Assembly (NCBI GenBank): GCA_026129405.1
Contig: JAHCID010000007.1
Location: 1-64,000 of the forward strand
Direction: 5' to 3'
Length of the DNA stretch: 64,000 nt
From: a bacterium
Lineage (GTDB): Bacteria; Desulfobacterota; Binatia; DP-6
Shown here: in pieces, positions 45,823-54,751 of the stretch
How positions within the stretch are numbered: the stretch's first letter is position 1
Layout: the number at the start of each line of letters is the position of its first letter
Program-made: the position numbers and the translations under genes
Notes under the pieces: model-generated
Databases searched by the model: none
What the model was told of the DNA's origin: nothing
Seen by the model: the letters and a program-made list of their open reading frames with translations, nothing else

Positions 45823-48102
45823 ATGCTCCGTCGCCTCCGCGTCGCGCCGCTGCTCGGTCTCGTCCTGCTCACGCTCGCGGCTGCGCCCGCCCCGGCGGCG
45901 CGCAAGCCGCCGCCGGTGGATGCGCTCCTGCGCATCGTCTCGCCCGTCGGCAAACGCGTACCCGCCCACCCGCACGTCAACATCCTGGTGTCGTTCGGCG
46001 TCGCCGAAGGCGTTCCGGCCGACGTCTCGACGTTCCGCGCGCGCACCGGCCGCCGCGACCTCACCAGCGACTTCACGCCGATCACCGATGCTTCGGGCCG
46101 CGTGACCGGCATGCGCGGCCGCCTCGAGCGGGGCGACATCAAGATCGGCCGGCGGCGGACGAACCGCATCCGCTTCGTGGTCGAGGCGCAGCGGCCGGCG
46201 GGCAGCAAGGGCAAGAAGAAGATGCGCGACATCGATCGCATCCGCTTCCGCGCGATCGAAACCGACAACCTCGCACCCGTCGCCATCCTGCCCGAGTCCG
46301 CCGTCGCCGTCCCCGACCTGCCCTACCAGTTCGACGCCACCGACAGCTACGATCCCGAGAACGACGCGCTGACGTATCTGTGGGACTTCGGCGACGGCAC
46401 GACGTCGACCGAGGCGCGCCCCGAACACACGTACTCGAGCGACACCGGCGACGTCACCGTGCGGCTCACCATCCACGACGGACAGGCCGCCGGCGAGAGC
46501 ACGATGCGCGTGCTCTCGGTACCACCCATCCCCGACGGCACCACGCCGGGCGTCGTGCAGATCCGCTCCGACAGCGGGCTCGAGTTCGGCCCGGTCGCGC
46601 CGGGCACGTCCGCCACCCGCGTCTTCACGGTGACGAACCTCGACGAAGACCCGATGAGCTGGGTCGCGGCCCGGATCGGTCACACCGGCGCGGGCTTCAC
46701 CATCACGCCGGAAGAGGTCTCGCTCCCGTCCGGCGAGAGCGCCGACGTCACGGTGACCTTCGCGCCGACCGAGGAGGGGCACCGCTCGGCGCAGTTCGGC
46801 GTCATCGCCAACGCGTCGAACCGCAACTACGTCAGCTTCCTCGCACACGGGTACGGCGGCAGCGGCGCCGGCACCGGACCGACCCTCGCGGCCCAGCCGC
46901 TCTTCTATACCGACCTCGTGCCGTCGCTGTTCGGCTTCGGCATCTTCGCGATCCTGCCCGACGGTACGCGCAAGGCCATCGACAACGGCGTCCACACCTG
47001 CGAGGCGCCGCTCAACGGGCCGGGCACGGGCGACTTCTGTGTCGTCAACGCCGACTGCGCCGGCAACGGCGGCACCTGCCTCCAGAGCTCGACGTGTCTC
47101 AGCGGACCGAACGCGGGCCGGCCGTGCGCCGGTCCCGGCGACTGCCCGGACGGCTTCTGCCCGGCCTACGCGCTCTTCGATCCGCTCGAGCTGTGCGGCG
47201 ACGGGGCCGGCGGCATCTTCGTCCTCAGCGACGAGGGCACCTACACCGACCCCTCGCCCGGCGCGAACGAGCTGGCCGTGAGCGTTCTGCGCCTCTCGAT
47301 CGACGAGCAGGCGAACGTCACCGACCGGGCGATCATCGACCGCGCCAACACCGAGACGCTCCACCTCGCGTGCGACGGCTTCGGTGCTTCCGCGGGCGGC
47401 CGCGTCTATCTCTCCGAGTACCGCACGGTCGCCGATCAGCCGAACTGCTTCCGCACCGAGAAGGAGGCGCTGGTCGCCGTGCGCAAGAGCAACGGCAACA
47501 ACCAGACGCTCATGTCGCGCATCGACTCCGCGTTCGGCTACTCCGAGTGCGGCAACGACGGCGAGGACTTCGTCGCCCACCTCGAGTCGTCGGCCGACGG
47601 CCAGCAGGTCTACGCCAGCTCCGAGCTGAGCGGCCTCTGGCGCATCCGTCCCACGCCGCTGCTCTTCACGCAGGACGCCGATGAGCTCTTCCGCCTGCAC
47701 CCGGACGGCAGCGTCCTCATCGCCACCAGCACGGACCCACCCGACCTGAAGACGCTCGGCATCATCAACCTCTATCGCATCAGCCCGGACCAGGTGCAGG
47801 GCGGCCCCCTGCCCCTCGGCCCCCTCGCGCCGTGCGCCACGTTCACGGTCCCGAACCACGGCGACGCGGAGAACCAGGGACGCAGCGGCGTGATCAGCTT
47901 CGCTGCGGCGCCGGTCGCGCCGGGCTCGCGCGACGCAGTCGTCCTGGTCTCGGTGGCCGCCGGGGCGCGCGGTATTGACGAGGTCATCAGCCCGAACCTG
48001 AAGATGCGCACGACGCTCGCGTTCTTGGTGCCCACCGACAGTACGACGTGCACGGCGCTCGGCCCGATCAACCTCGAGACGTTCGACCAGCTGACGTTCT
48101 GA
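45823..48102 (+). CDS. Exported multidomain protein with PKD and ASH/HYDIN-like domains
   Basis: 759 residues. The signal peptide (MLRRLRVAPLLGLVLLTLAA then APAPAA) fixes the start at ATG 45823, although the frame is open 29 codons further up. Then: an N-terminal Ig-like region, a PKD domain (FDATDSYDPENDALTYLWDFGDG, about residues 170-250), an ASH/HYDIN-like Ig domain (FGPVAPGTSATRVFTVTNLDE, about 260-345), a Cys-rich insert (about 400-450 with eight-plus cysteines) and a C-terminal propeller-like half. Probably secreted or surface-exposed; binding or adhesion role is a guess from domain types. Confidence 0.8.
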   Translation: MLRRLRVAPLLGLVLLTLAAAPAPAARKPPPVDALLRIVSPVGKRVPAHPHVNILVSFGVAEGVPADVSTFRARTGRRDLTSDFTPITDASGRVTGMRGRLERGDIKIGRRRTNRIRFVVEAQRPAGSKGKKKMRDIDRIRFRAIETDNLAPVAILPESAVAVPDLPYQFDATDSYDPENDALTYLWDFGDGTTSTEARPEHTYSSDTGDVTVRLTIHDGQAAGESTMRVLSVPPIPDGTTPGVVQIRSDSGLEFGPVAPGTSATRVFTVTNLDEDPMSWVAARIGHTGAGFTITPEEVSLPSGESADVTVTFAPTEEGHRSAQFGVIANASNRNYVSFLAHGYGGSGAGTGPTLAAQPLFYTDLVPSLFGFGIFAILPDGTRKAIDNGVHTCEAPLNGPGTGDFCVVNADCAGNGGTCLQSSTCLSGPNAGRPCAGPGDCPDGFCPAYALFDPLELCGDGAGGIFVLSDEGTYTDPSPGANELAVSVLRLSIDEQANVTDRAIIDRANTETLHLACDGFGASAGGRVYLSEYRTVADQPNCFRTEKEALVAVRKSNGNNQTLMSRIDSAFGYSECGNDGEDFVAHLESSADGQQVYASSELSGLWRIRPTPLLFTQDADELFRLHPDGSVLIATSTDPPDLKTLGIINLYRISPDQVQGGPLPLGPLAPCATFTVPNHGDAENQGRSGVISFAAAPVAPGSRDAVVLVSVAAGARGIDEVISPNLKMRTTLAFLVPTDSTTCTALGPINLETFDQLTF

Positions 48103-48154
48103 TCGTCCGCTCCAAGGCGTGGGCCCGGCCTTGCGCGGCGGCAGGCCCGATCGC

Positions 48155-48394
48155 ATGGTCGCGCGCATGGCGCGACCCGTTCGGCCCCCGGCGACCCGAA
48201 TCGTCAACCGCCTGCCGGCGCTGCTGGCCGCACGCGGCATGACCTGGGGCGAGCTGCGACGCCGCACGCTGCTGCCGGCGCGCATGCTCTCCCGCCTGCG
48301 CGCCGCCGACGCGAATCCCCGGCTTCGGGTGGCCGAGCGCGTGGCGGCCGCGCTCGACGTCCGCATCGAAGACGTCTGGCGGTGCCGCCCATGA
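48155..48394 (+). CDS. Single-domain HTH (XRE) regulator A
   Basis: 79 residues from ATG 48155. After a basic N-terminus (ARPVRPPATRIVNR) there is one HTH_XRE domain: LPALLAARGMTWGELRRRTLLPARMLSRLRA and VAAALDVRIEDVW. No other domain. Its stop overlaps the ATG of a second, similar gene by four bases (ATGA), so the two are co-translated. Confidence 0.75.
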   Translation: MVARMARPVRPPATRIVNRLPALLAARGMTWGELRRRTLLPARMLSRLRAADANPRLRVAERVAAALDVRIEDVWRCRP

Positions 48395-48633
48395 GCCGCA
48401 ACGCCCTCGTGCGGCTGCTCGCCGAGCGCGCCTGGACCGATGCCGAGCTCGCGGAACGCGCGGGGCTCGACCGCGCGCACCTGAACCTGCTCAAGAACGG
48501 GCGCGCGCTGCCGACCGTCGCCACCGCGCTGGCCATCGCCCGCGCGCTCGGGGTGTCCGTGGCCGCCGCGTTTCCGCCCGGCTCGAGCACGGCGCGGCGG
48601 ACACGCGGCGTCACATCATGTCGCCGTTCATGA
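48391..48633 (+). CDS. Single-domain HTH (XRE) regulator B
   Basis: 80 residues. Again one HTH_XRE domain: LVRLLAERAWTDAELAERAGLDRAHLNLLKNG and ALAIARALGVSVAAAF. The tail (GSSTARRTRGVTSCRRS) is basic. It overlaps the preceding regulator by four bases and the convergent acetyltransferase gene by 23 bases. The pair may form a heterodimeric or autoregulatory switch. Confidence 0.75.
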   Translation: MSRNALVRLLAERAWTDAELAERAGLDRAHLNLLKNGRALPTVATALAIARALGVSVAAAFPPGSSTARRTRGVTSCRRS

Positions 48634-49516
48634 GGACGTAGTTCGGCGGCGGTGCCGTCCCGCCGCCGCGCACGAGATACTGACAGGCGCGGAACACCCG
48701 GAAGCCGAGCGCGAGAAGGCCGTCGACCAGGCGGCGATCGCCGGCGGCGACGAGGATGCGCAGGCGATGTCCCTCGGCCGACATCGGCTGCGCCAGCCCG
48801 GCGACGAGGAGCAGCAGGACGTCGACGTCGTCGGCGGCGGCGGAGCCGAGATAGCCGAGGTCGCGGAAGCCGATGCCGAACACGTAGCCGGCGAACGCGC
48901 CGGCGCGCTCCGCGACGAGCGCACGCCCCCGCCGCAGATAGAGATCGACGCTCTGCGGACGCGGGGCGCCGAACGCGCGGCCGTCGCGCTCGACGAGCCG
49001 GCTGCGGTCGGGCGTGTCGGCCGGCCGCACGACGGTCCCGGCGACCGCCGGCGCCACGCAGCTCGCTCCCGCCCGCAGCTCGAGCTCGAGCAGGGGCGCC
49101 ACGACCCGAAAGCCGCAGCGCAGGTAGAGGCCGAGGGACGCCGCGTTGAAGCTCTCGTGCACCAGACGGACCTGCGGCACGCGCGGCCCGGCGATCTCGA
49201 GGCAGCGCTCGACGAGCGCGCGGCCGATGCCGCGGCGCTGGGAACGCGGCTCCACGGCGACCGGGCCCAGCGTCGCCACGGGGCCGCGCGGATGCACCCA
49301 CGCCATGCCGACGATCTCGTCGTCGACCTCGGCCACGAGCCCCCCGAGCGCGTCGAACCCGAGCAGGTGACGCACGTAGCTGCGGCTGTCCGCCGGCGAC
49401 GTCACCGTCGGCGGCTGGCCGTGGCGCAGGGCGACGTCGAGGAAGGCGGTGAAGTTGACGTCGCCGGCGCGCTCGACGTCGCGCTCCTCGATCGGGCGGA
49501 CGCTGACCGCCCCCAT
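48611..49516 (-). CDS. Double GNAT-fold acetyltransferase
   Basis: 301 residues. The N-terminal GNAT domain (about 1-145) has the acetyl-CoA loop VAVEPRSQRRGIGRALVERCL and VHESFNAASLGLYLRCGF. The second half (about 155-301) looks like a degenerate GNAT domain (GYVFGIGFRDLGYLGS, VDGLLALGFRVFRACQYLVRG) without a clear pyrophosphate loop. Tandem GNAT proteins with one dead half are known. It is four bases downstream of the SBP56-like gene on the same strand. Confidence 0.82.
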   Translation of the reverse strand: MGAVSVRPIEERDVERAGDVNFTAFLDVALRHGQPPTVTSPADSRSYVRHLLGFDALGGLVAEVDDEIVGMAWVHPRGPVATLGPVAVEPRSQRRGIGRALVERCLEIAGPRVPQVRLVHESFNAASLGLYLRCGFRVVAPLLELELRAGASCVAPAVAGTVVRPADTPDRSRLVERDGRAFGAPRPQSVDLYLRRGRALVAERAGAFAGYVFGIGFRDLGYLGSAAADDVDVLLLLVAGLAQPMSAEGHRLRILVAAGDRRLVDGLLALGFRVFRACQYLVRGGGTAPPPNYVLMNGDMM

Positions 49517-49520
49517 CGGA

Positions 49521-50894
49521 TCAGTCCGCCTCTTCCGGCGGGCCGGGCGCGACGAACAGCAGGCCGCGGGGACGCGCCGGTCCCGTGTCGCCGTGCGGCC
49601 AGCTCGTGCGATCGAAGTCGACGCCGACCTCGTCGGTGACCTCGTCACGGAAGGCGCCGTCGAACCGCAGCGCGCCGGTCGTGCGGTCGAGGCGCAGCAT
49701 GTAGACACGCCGATCGCCGTCGAGGGCGTAGGTCGGCACGTCGACGCCGTAGTCGGCGACGGCGATGCGCACGCCGTCGAGCGCCATGGCGAGGGCATGC
49801 GGGCCGCCCTCGCGCGCGGCGTCGGCGGCGTCCGGAGCCGCGCCCGGGTCGCGGCCGAAGCCGACCGCGCCCACGCGTCGCGGCTTCCACGGGTCCTGCA
49901 CGTCGAGCGACACGACCTGGTTCTTCCCGGTGAGGGCGGTCACGTACCACCGGTCGTCGGGCGTGAGGGCCGCCTCGCCCGGCTTCGAGCCGGCGCCGAA
50001 GTCGAACGCGAGCTTGAAGAGCGGGCTCTCGGTCTGGAGCGAGTCCGAGACGTAGAGCGCCCCGCCCTCGTGCGTGTTCACCAGCGCGAACGGCCGGCCG
50101 CGGAAGATGCGCGGCGTATGCGGGCCGAGGTTCTCCTCTCCGCGCGGACCGGCCTCGAGCACCGCGGGGCGGCCGAGCGTCAGGTTGGGGAGCTTCCACG
50201 TCTGCACCGTGATGCCCGGCATGAGCTCGCCGCGCGTGGTGCCGGCGAAGCCGTGGGCTTCGTTCGTGGTGAGCAAGATCCCCGCCTGCGAGCGGATCGC
50301 AACGCCTCCGGGGGCGGTGACGTAGGCCCGCGACCCGGGGCCGACGGCCGGGATCTCCTTCACGAACTTGCCGTCGTTGCCGAGGATGAGCAGGCCGCCC
50401 GGCGCACCGAGCACCTCGCGCGGCTCGCCCGTGTAGCCGATCTGATCGGCACAGGTGACGGCGACACGTCCGCCCGGCAGCGTGGCCACGTTGCGCGGCG
50501 CGCCCAGGGTGCGGTCGCCTTTGGCCTCGTAGACGTACGAGAGCGTGCCTTTCGCGGGATCGCGCAGGTCGAAGACGAAGACCCGGTTCGTGAGCAGGCC
50601 GGTGGCGAAGAGCCGGCGATCGTAGCGTAGCTCGCCGTTCACGCCGTGCGGCTCGTTGCCGCGCGATTTCACCGGGATGGTGCGGATCACCTTGCCGTAG
50701 CTCCGCGAGCTCCAGTCGGCGTCGATGATCGCGAGGAAATCGGAATGCTTGCGGTCCGCGTCCCCGGCCCACACGGCGAGGTACTTCTCCCCCGCAGGCT
50801 CGAAGCCGCCGCCCCCGCCGGTGCCGGCACAACCCGCCACCGTCACCGCGAGCATCAAGAGCCCGCCCACCCGACCCCACAGCCCACTCGGCAT
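49521..50894 (-). CDS. Lipoprotein homologue of the selenium-binding protein/methanethiol oxidase family
   Basis: 457 residues. A lipoprotein signal ends VTVAGC, followed by a Gly-rich linker. The mature part begins EKYLAVWAGDADRKHSDFLAIIDADWSSRSYGKVI and RGNEPHGVNGEL, the SBP56 opening; a WD-like propeller follows. SBP56/MtoX oxidises methanethiol to formaldehyde, H2O2 and sulfide. Here the family's paired histidine reads HG, and I do not see the selenium-binding cysteine, so activity is uncertain. It would be tethered in the periplasm. Confidence 0.75.
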   Translation of the reverse strand: MPSGLWGRVGGLLMLAVTVAGCAGTGGGGGFEPAGEKYLAVWAGDADRKHSDFLAIIDADWSSRSYGKVIRTIPVKSRGNEPHGVNGELRYDRRLFATGLLTNRVFVFDLRDPAKGTLSYVYEAKGDRTLGAPRNVATLPGGRVAVTCADQIGYTGEPREVLGAPGGLLILGNDGKFVKEIPAVGPGSRAYVTAPGGVAIRSQAGILLTTNEAHGFAGTTRGELMPGITVQTWKLPNLTLGRPAVLEAGPRGEENLGPHTPRIFRGRPFALVNTHEGGALYVSDSLQTESPLFKLAFDFGAGSKPGEAALTPDDRWYVTALTGKNQVVSLDVQDPWKPRRVGAVGFGRDPGAAPDAADAAREGGPHALAMALDGVRIAVADYGVDVPTYALDGDRRVYMLRLDRTTGALRFDGAFRDEVTDEVGVDFDRTSWPHGDTGPARPRGLLFVAPGPPEEAD

Positions 50895-51009
50895 GGCGCG
50901 CCTCTCTACAACCGGCGTCGTCCGCTGTCCACGAACGGACCGTCGGGGTTCCGGGCGGCGGGCCGCCGGGACCCCCGACCGGTCCGCCCGGCCGCCCGCC
51001 GCACCGGGC

Positions 51010-53457
51010 TCAGTGATAGAACTCCATCAGCTCGATGATGCCGAGGCTCTTCATCCCGTCGAACAGATAGCCCTTCACTTCCTTCACGGTGGGCAGCCCG
51101 AGGATGTCGCGCGTGAGCGCGCGCACCGTCGCATCGGGGACCGAGCGGATGATGCGCTTCACCACCGGGATGAAGAACGGCCCCATGGAGAGATCGTCGA
51201 GCCCGAGCCCGAGCAGCACGAGCGTGCAGAGCGGATCGGCCGCCATCTCGCCGCAGATCCCGACCGATTTCCCCGCGCCCTTGGCCGCCTGCACGGTGTC
51301 GTGGATCGCCGCGAGGACCGCAGGATGGAGCGGCTCGAAGAGGCTCGCGACCTTCGCGTTCCCGCGATCGACGGCGAGGAGGTACTGGATCAGGTCGTTG
51401 GTGCCGATCGAAAAGAAATCGACCTCGCGGATCAGGTGCGACGCGAGCGCCACCGCCGACGGCACCTCGACCATGATGCCGACCGGCACCGTGGCGTCGA
51501 ACTCGCGGCCGCGCGCGCGCAGCTCGTCCTTGGCCTCCTCGATCAGCTCCTTCGCACGCCGCACTTCCTCCACCCCTGAGATCATCGGCAGGAGGATGCG
51601 GATGCGGCCCAGCGTCGCGACGCGGAGCAGGGCGCGGATCTGCGTCTTGAATAGCTCGGGCATCTCGAGCGAGATGCGGATCGAGCGCCAGCCGAGGAAC
51701 GGGTTCCGCTCGGGCGCGAGGTGGAGATACGTCGGCGCCTTGTCCGCCCCGACGTCGAGCGTGCGGATCGTCACCTGCCGCCCCTCCATGCTGCGCACGA
51801 CGCGCGCATAGAGCTGGTACTGCTCCTCCTCGTCGGGGAGGTCGCGGAAGGTGAGGAAGGGGAACTCGGTGCGATAGAGCCCGATGCCGTCGGCACCGTG
51901 CCGGTGCACGAAGTGCAGGTCGGCGACGAGGCCGATGTTGGCGTGCAGGTTGACGCGGCGCCCGTCGGTGGTCTCCGCCGGCATCGCCTTCAACGCGTCG
52001 AGCTCGCGGTTGAAGGCGCGGTACTCGCGGTCGAGACGCTCGTACTCGCGCGTGACGTCGACGGGCGGGTTCACGTAGACGACGCCCGAGTTGCCGTCGA
52101 CGATGAGCTGGTCGCCCTCGTGGACGTCCTCGCCCTGCGTGGGCCGCGCCCCGACGACGGTCGGGATCTCGAACGACTTGGCGAGGATGGTGACGTGCGA
52201 CGTCGTCCCGCCGGTCGCGAGCACGATGCCGCGCAGGTGCTCGTGGTCGATGACCGACAGGTCGGAGATGGTCACCTCGTCGGCCACGAGCACCGTGTCC
52301 GGCTCGAGCGCCCGCTCCGGCTCCTCGACCCCGAGCAGGTTGCGCAGCAGCCGCAGGCCGACGTCCTTCACGTCGGCGGCGCGCTCGGCCAGGTACGGGT
52401 CGCTCATGTTCGCGAAGCTCGCGAGATACTCCTCGACGACCCGGCGGAGCGCGGCCTCGGCGCCCGCGCCGCCCTTGATCTCGGCGTCGATCTTGCCGAG
52501 GAAACCGCGGTCCTCGAGCATCATCCGATGCGCCTCGATGATGTTGACGTCGAACTCCGGCAGCCGCCGCGCCAGACGCACCTTCAGCGCCTCGAGCTCG
52601 CGGATCGACTCGGAGACGGCGCGGTGGAAGCGGACCTTCTCGGCGGCGGGATCGGCGGCGGCACGATCCTCGACCATCGCCAGCGACACCGGCGGCTGGA
52701 GGATGTATGCGCGGCCGGCCCCGAAGCCCGGCGCGGCCGGCAGTCCCACGAGCCGGCCGTGGCGCGCGCGGCGCGGCGCGGGCTGCGTCTCCTCGCCGAT
52801 CGTCTTCTCGTAGGCCTGGAGCCGCTTCACCGCGGCCATCATGCGCCGGCGGTACTCGCGCCGCTCCTCCTCCTTGCTGCGCAGGTCCTCGAGGAGGCGC
52901 GCCTGGACGATGATGCCGGCCACCTGGCTCGCGATCGCACGCAGGAGGCGCATCTCGTTGCCGGAGAACTTGCGCCGGCGGAGCGTCTGCACGACGAGCA
53001 CGCCGAGGGGCGTCCCGCGGTCGACGATGGGCACGCCGGCGAACGAGTGGTAGCGCTCCTCGCCCGTCTCCGGGAAGTACTTGTAGCGGGGATGCGCGAT
53101 GGCATCGACGACCATCACCGGCTCAAGCTTCTCGATGGCCATGCCGGTGAGACCCTCGCCGACGTCCATCGACACCTTGCCGATCGCCGATTGCTCGAGG
53201 CCCGTCGTGGCGGTGAGCGTCAGCCGCTGCTGGCGCGGGTCGAGAAGGTAGGCCGAGCAGACGTCGGTGCTGGTGCGCCGCGCGATGACCTCGACGATGC
53301 GCTGGAGCGTATCCTCGAGCTCCTCGGTGGCGTGCTCGGTGATCGCGCTGACGTCTTCGAGGACGCGGAACCCGGTGCTCTTCTTCTTCGCACCGTGTGG
53401 GGCGTCGGCGCCGCCGCGGCTGCTGGCGCTACCGGGCTTGCGCGTCTCCGCCTTCAT
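51010..53457 (-). CDS. ptsP: Nitrogen-type PTS enzyme I (PtsP)
   Basis: 815 residues. An N-terminal GAF domain (about 35-190, with GEGLTGMAIEKLEPVMV) precedes enzyme I: the phosphohistidine site GGTTSHVTILAKS (His421), then the PEP-binding C-terminal half with LYRTEFPFLT and IGTNDLIQYLLAVDRGN. PtsP starts the regulatory PTS-Ntr relay by taking phosphate from PEP; HPr-like NPr is not in the window. It follows the aminotransferase gene by 35 bases. Confidence 0.94.
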   Translation of the reverse strand: MKAETRKPGSASSRGGADAPHGAKKKSTGFRVLEDVSAITEHATEELEDTLQRIVEVIARRTSTDVCSAYLLDPRQQRLTLTATTGLEQSAIGKVSMDVGEGLTGMAIEKLEPVMVVDAIAHPRYKYFPETGEERYHSFAGVPIVDRGTPLGVLVVQTLRRRKFSGNEMRLLRAIASQVAGIIVQARLLEDLRSKEEERREYRRRMMAAVKRLQAYEKTIGEETQPAPRRARHGRLVGLPAAPGFGAGRAYILQPPVSLAMVEDRAAADPAAEKVRFHRAVSESIRELEALKVRLARRLPEFDVNIIEAHRMMLEDRGFLGKIDAEIKGGAGAEAALRRVVEEYLASFANMSDPYLAERAADVKDVGLRLLRNLLGVEEPERALEPDTVLVADEVTISDLSVIDHEHLRGIVLATGGTTSHVTILAKSFEIPTVVGARPTQGEDVHEGDQLIVDGNSGVVYVNPPVDVTREYERLDREYRAFNRELDALKAMPAETTDGRRVNLHANIGLVADLHFVHRHGADGIGLYRTEFPFLTFRDLPDEEEQYQLYARVVRSMEGRQVTIRTLDVGADKAPTYLHLAPERNPFLGWRSIRISLEMPELFKTQIRALLRVATLGRIRILLPMISGVEEVRRAKELIEEAKDELRARGREFDATVPVGIMVEVPSAVALASHLIREVDFFSIGTNDLIQYLLAVDRGNAKVASLFEPLHPAVLAAIHDTVQAAKGAGKSVGICGEMAADPLCTLVLLGLGLDDLSMGPFFIPVVKRIIRSVPDATVRALTRDILGLPTVKEVKGYLFDGMKSLGIIELMEFYH

Positions 53458-53492
53458 CGCCCGCGGGATCGTAGCCCAGAGCTACGCCACCC

Positions 53493-54656
53493 TCAATCCG
53501 AGCCGGCCGCACGGCCGCGCGCCGGCTCCGCGCCGTAGAAGGCCCCGACGGCCGCGACGACACGCTCCACCTGGGCCCGTGCGAGCTGCGGCCACATGGG
53601 CAGCGCGAGGACCTCGTCCGCCGCGCGCTCCGACACCGGAACGCCGCACGGCACGTCGGCCCGGTCGCGCATCGCCGGCTGCCGGTGGAGGGGCGTGCGG
53701 TAGTAGACCTGGGTGCCGATGCCCTCCCGGCCGAGGTGGGCCTGGAGGGCGTCGCGGTCGCGCGCCCGCACCGTGTAGACGTGGAAGACGTGGGCCTCCC
53801 CGCCCGGGGCCGGCAGCCGCAGCGGGCCGCCCACCCCCGCGAGTCCCGCCGCCGCGAACCCCTCCGCGTACCACGCCGCGATCGCACGCCGGCGGACGTT
53901 CCACGCGTCGAGATGGGGCAGCTTGGCGCCGAGCGCGGCCGCCTGGACGGCATCGAGCCGCGAGCACAACCCGACGCCCTCGTGGACGTACGGGGCGACG
54001 AGCCCCTGGTTGCGCTCGCGCCGGACGTGGTCGGCGACGGCCGGATCGCTCGTCAGCAGCATGCCGCCGTCGCCGATCCCGCCGAGGTTCTTCGTGGGGT
54101 AGAAAGAGATGGCTCCTGCACGTCCCAACGAGCCGGCCGGGCCGGCGGCCGTGCCCGCGCCCACGGCCTGCGCCGCATCCTCCAGCAGCCACAGCCCGTG
54201 TCGGGCGGCGACGGCGCCCAGCGCGTCCATGTCGGCCACCCGGCCGAAGAGATGCACCGGCACGATGCCGGCGATATCGGCCCCGTCGCGCGCGAGGACC
54301 GCCTCCACCGCCGCGGGGTCGAGGTTCAGCGTCTCGGGGTCGACGTCGGCGAAGACCGGGCGGGCGCCGAGGCGCAGGATCGTGCTCGCGGTCGCCCAGA
54401 AGGTGAACGGCGTGGTGAGCACCCGCGTACCCGGGCCGACACCGAGCGCCCGAAGGCCCAGGGCCAGCGCGTCGGTGCCGGAGGCCACTCCGAGCGCGAA
54501 GCGCACGCCGCAGTACTCGGCCATGGCCGCCTCGAAGCGCTCGCCGTGGGGCCCGAGAACGTACTGGCGCGAGTCGAGCACCTCGGCGACGGCCGCGCGG
54601 ACGGCGGCGCCCACCTCGCGGTCCTGGGCGCCGAGATCGAGGAACGGGACGGACAT
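53493..54656 (-). CDS. DegT/DnrJ/EryC1/StrS-type sugar aminotransferase
   Basis: 387 residues from ATG 54654-54656. PLP enzyme: ASGTDALALGLRALG, LLEDAAQAVGAG, and the Schiff-base lysine in SFYPTKNLGGIGDGGML. Members aminate keto-sugars on nucleotide sugars for surface polysaccharides or secondary metabolites. No other sugar-nucleotide genes are adjacent, so the target is unknown. It reads into ptsP. Confidence 0.9.
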   Translation of the reverse strand: MSVPFLDLGAQDREVGAAVRAAVAEVLDSRQYVLGPHGERFEAAMAEYCGVRFALGVASGTDALALGLRALGVGPGTRVLTTPFTFWATASTILRLGARPVFADVDPETLNLDPAAVEAVLARDGADIAGIVPVHLFGRVADMDALGAVAARHGLWLLEDAAQAVGAGTAAGPAGSLGRAGAISFYPTKNLGGIGDGGMLLTSDPAVADHVRRERNQGLVAPYVHEGVGLCSRLDAVQAAALGAKLPHLDAWNVRRRAIAAWYAEGFAAAGLAGVGGPLRLPAPGGEAHVFHVYTVRARDRDALQAHLGREGIGTQVYYRTPLHRQPAMRDRADVPCGVPVSERAADEVLALPMWPQLARAQVERVVAAVGAFYGAEPARGRAAGSD

Positions 54657-54751
54657 CGCGGGGCGGAGGTTTACGGACTCCGTCCGGGCGTGTCGAGGCG
54701 GGACGTCCTTGTGCGCCCTCCCCCGGATCGCTACCCTCCGGCCCACACGTC

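Noticed and set aside
44398-48480. Very long minus-strand frame over the propeller and PKD genes
   Set aside because: Antisense shadow; the plus-strand genes have signal peptides and recognisable domains.
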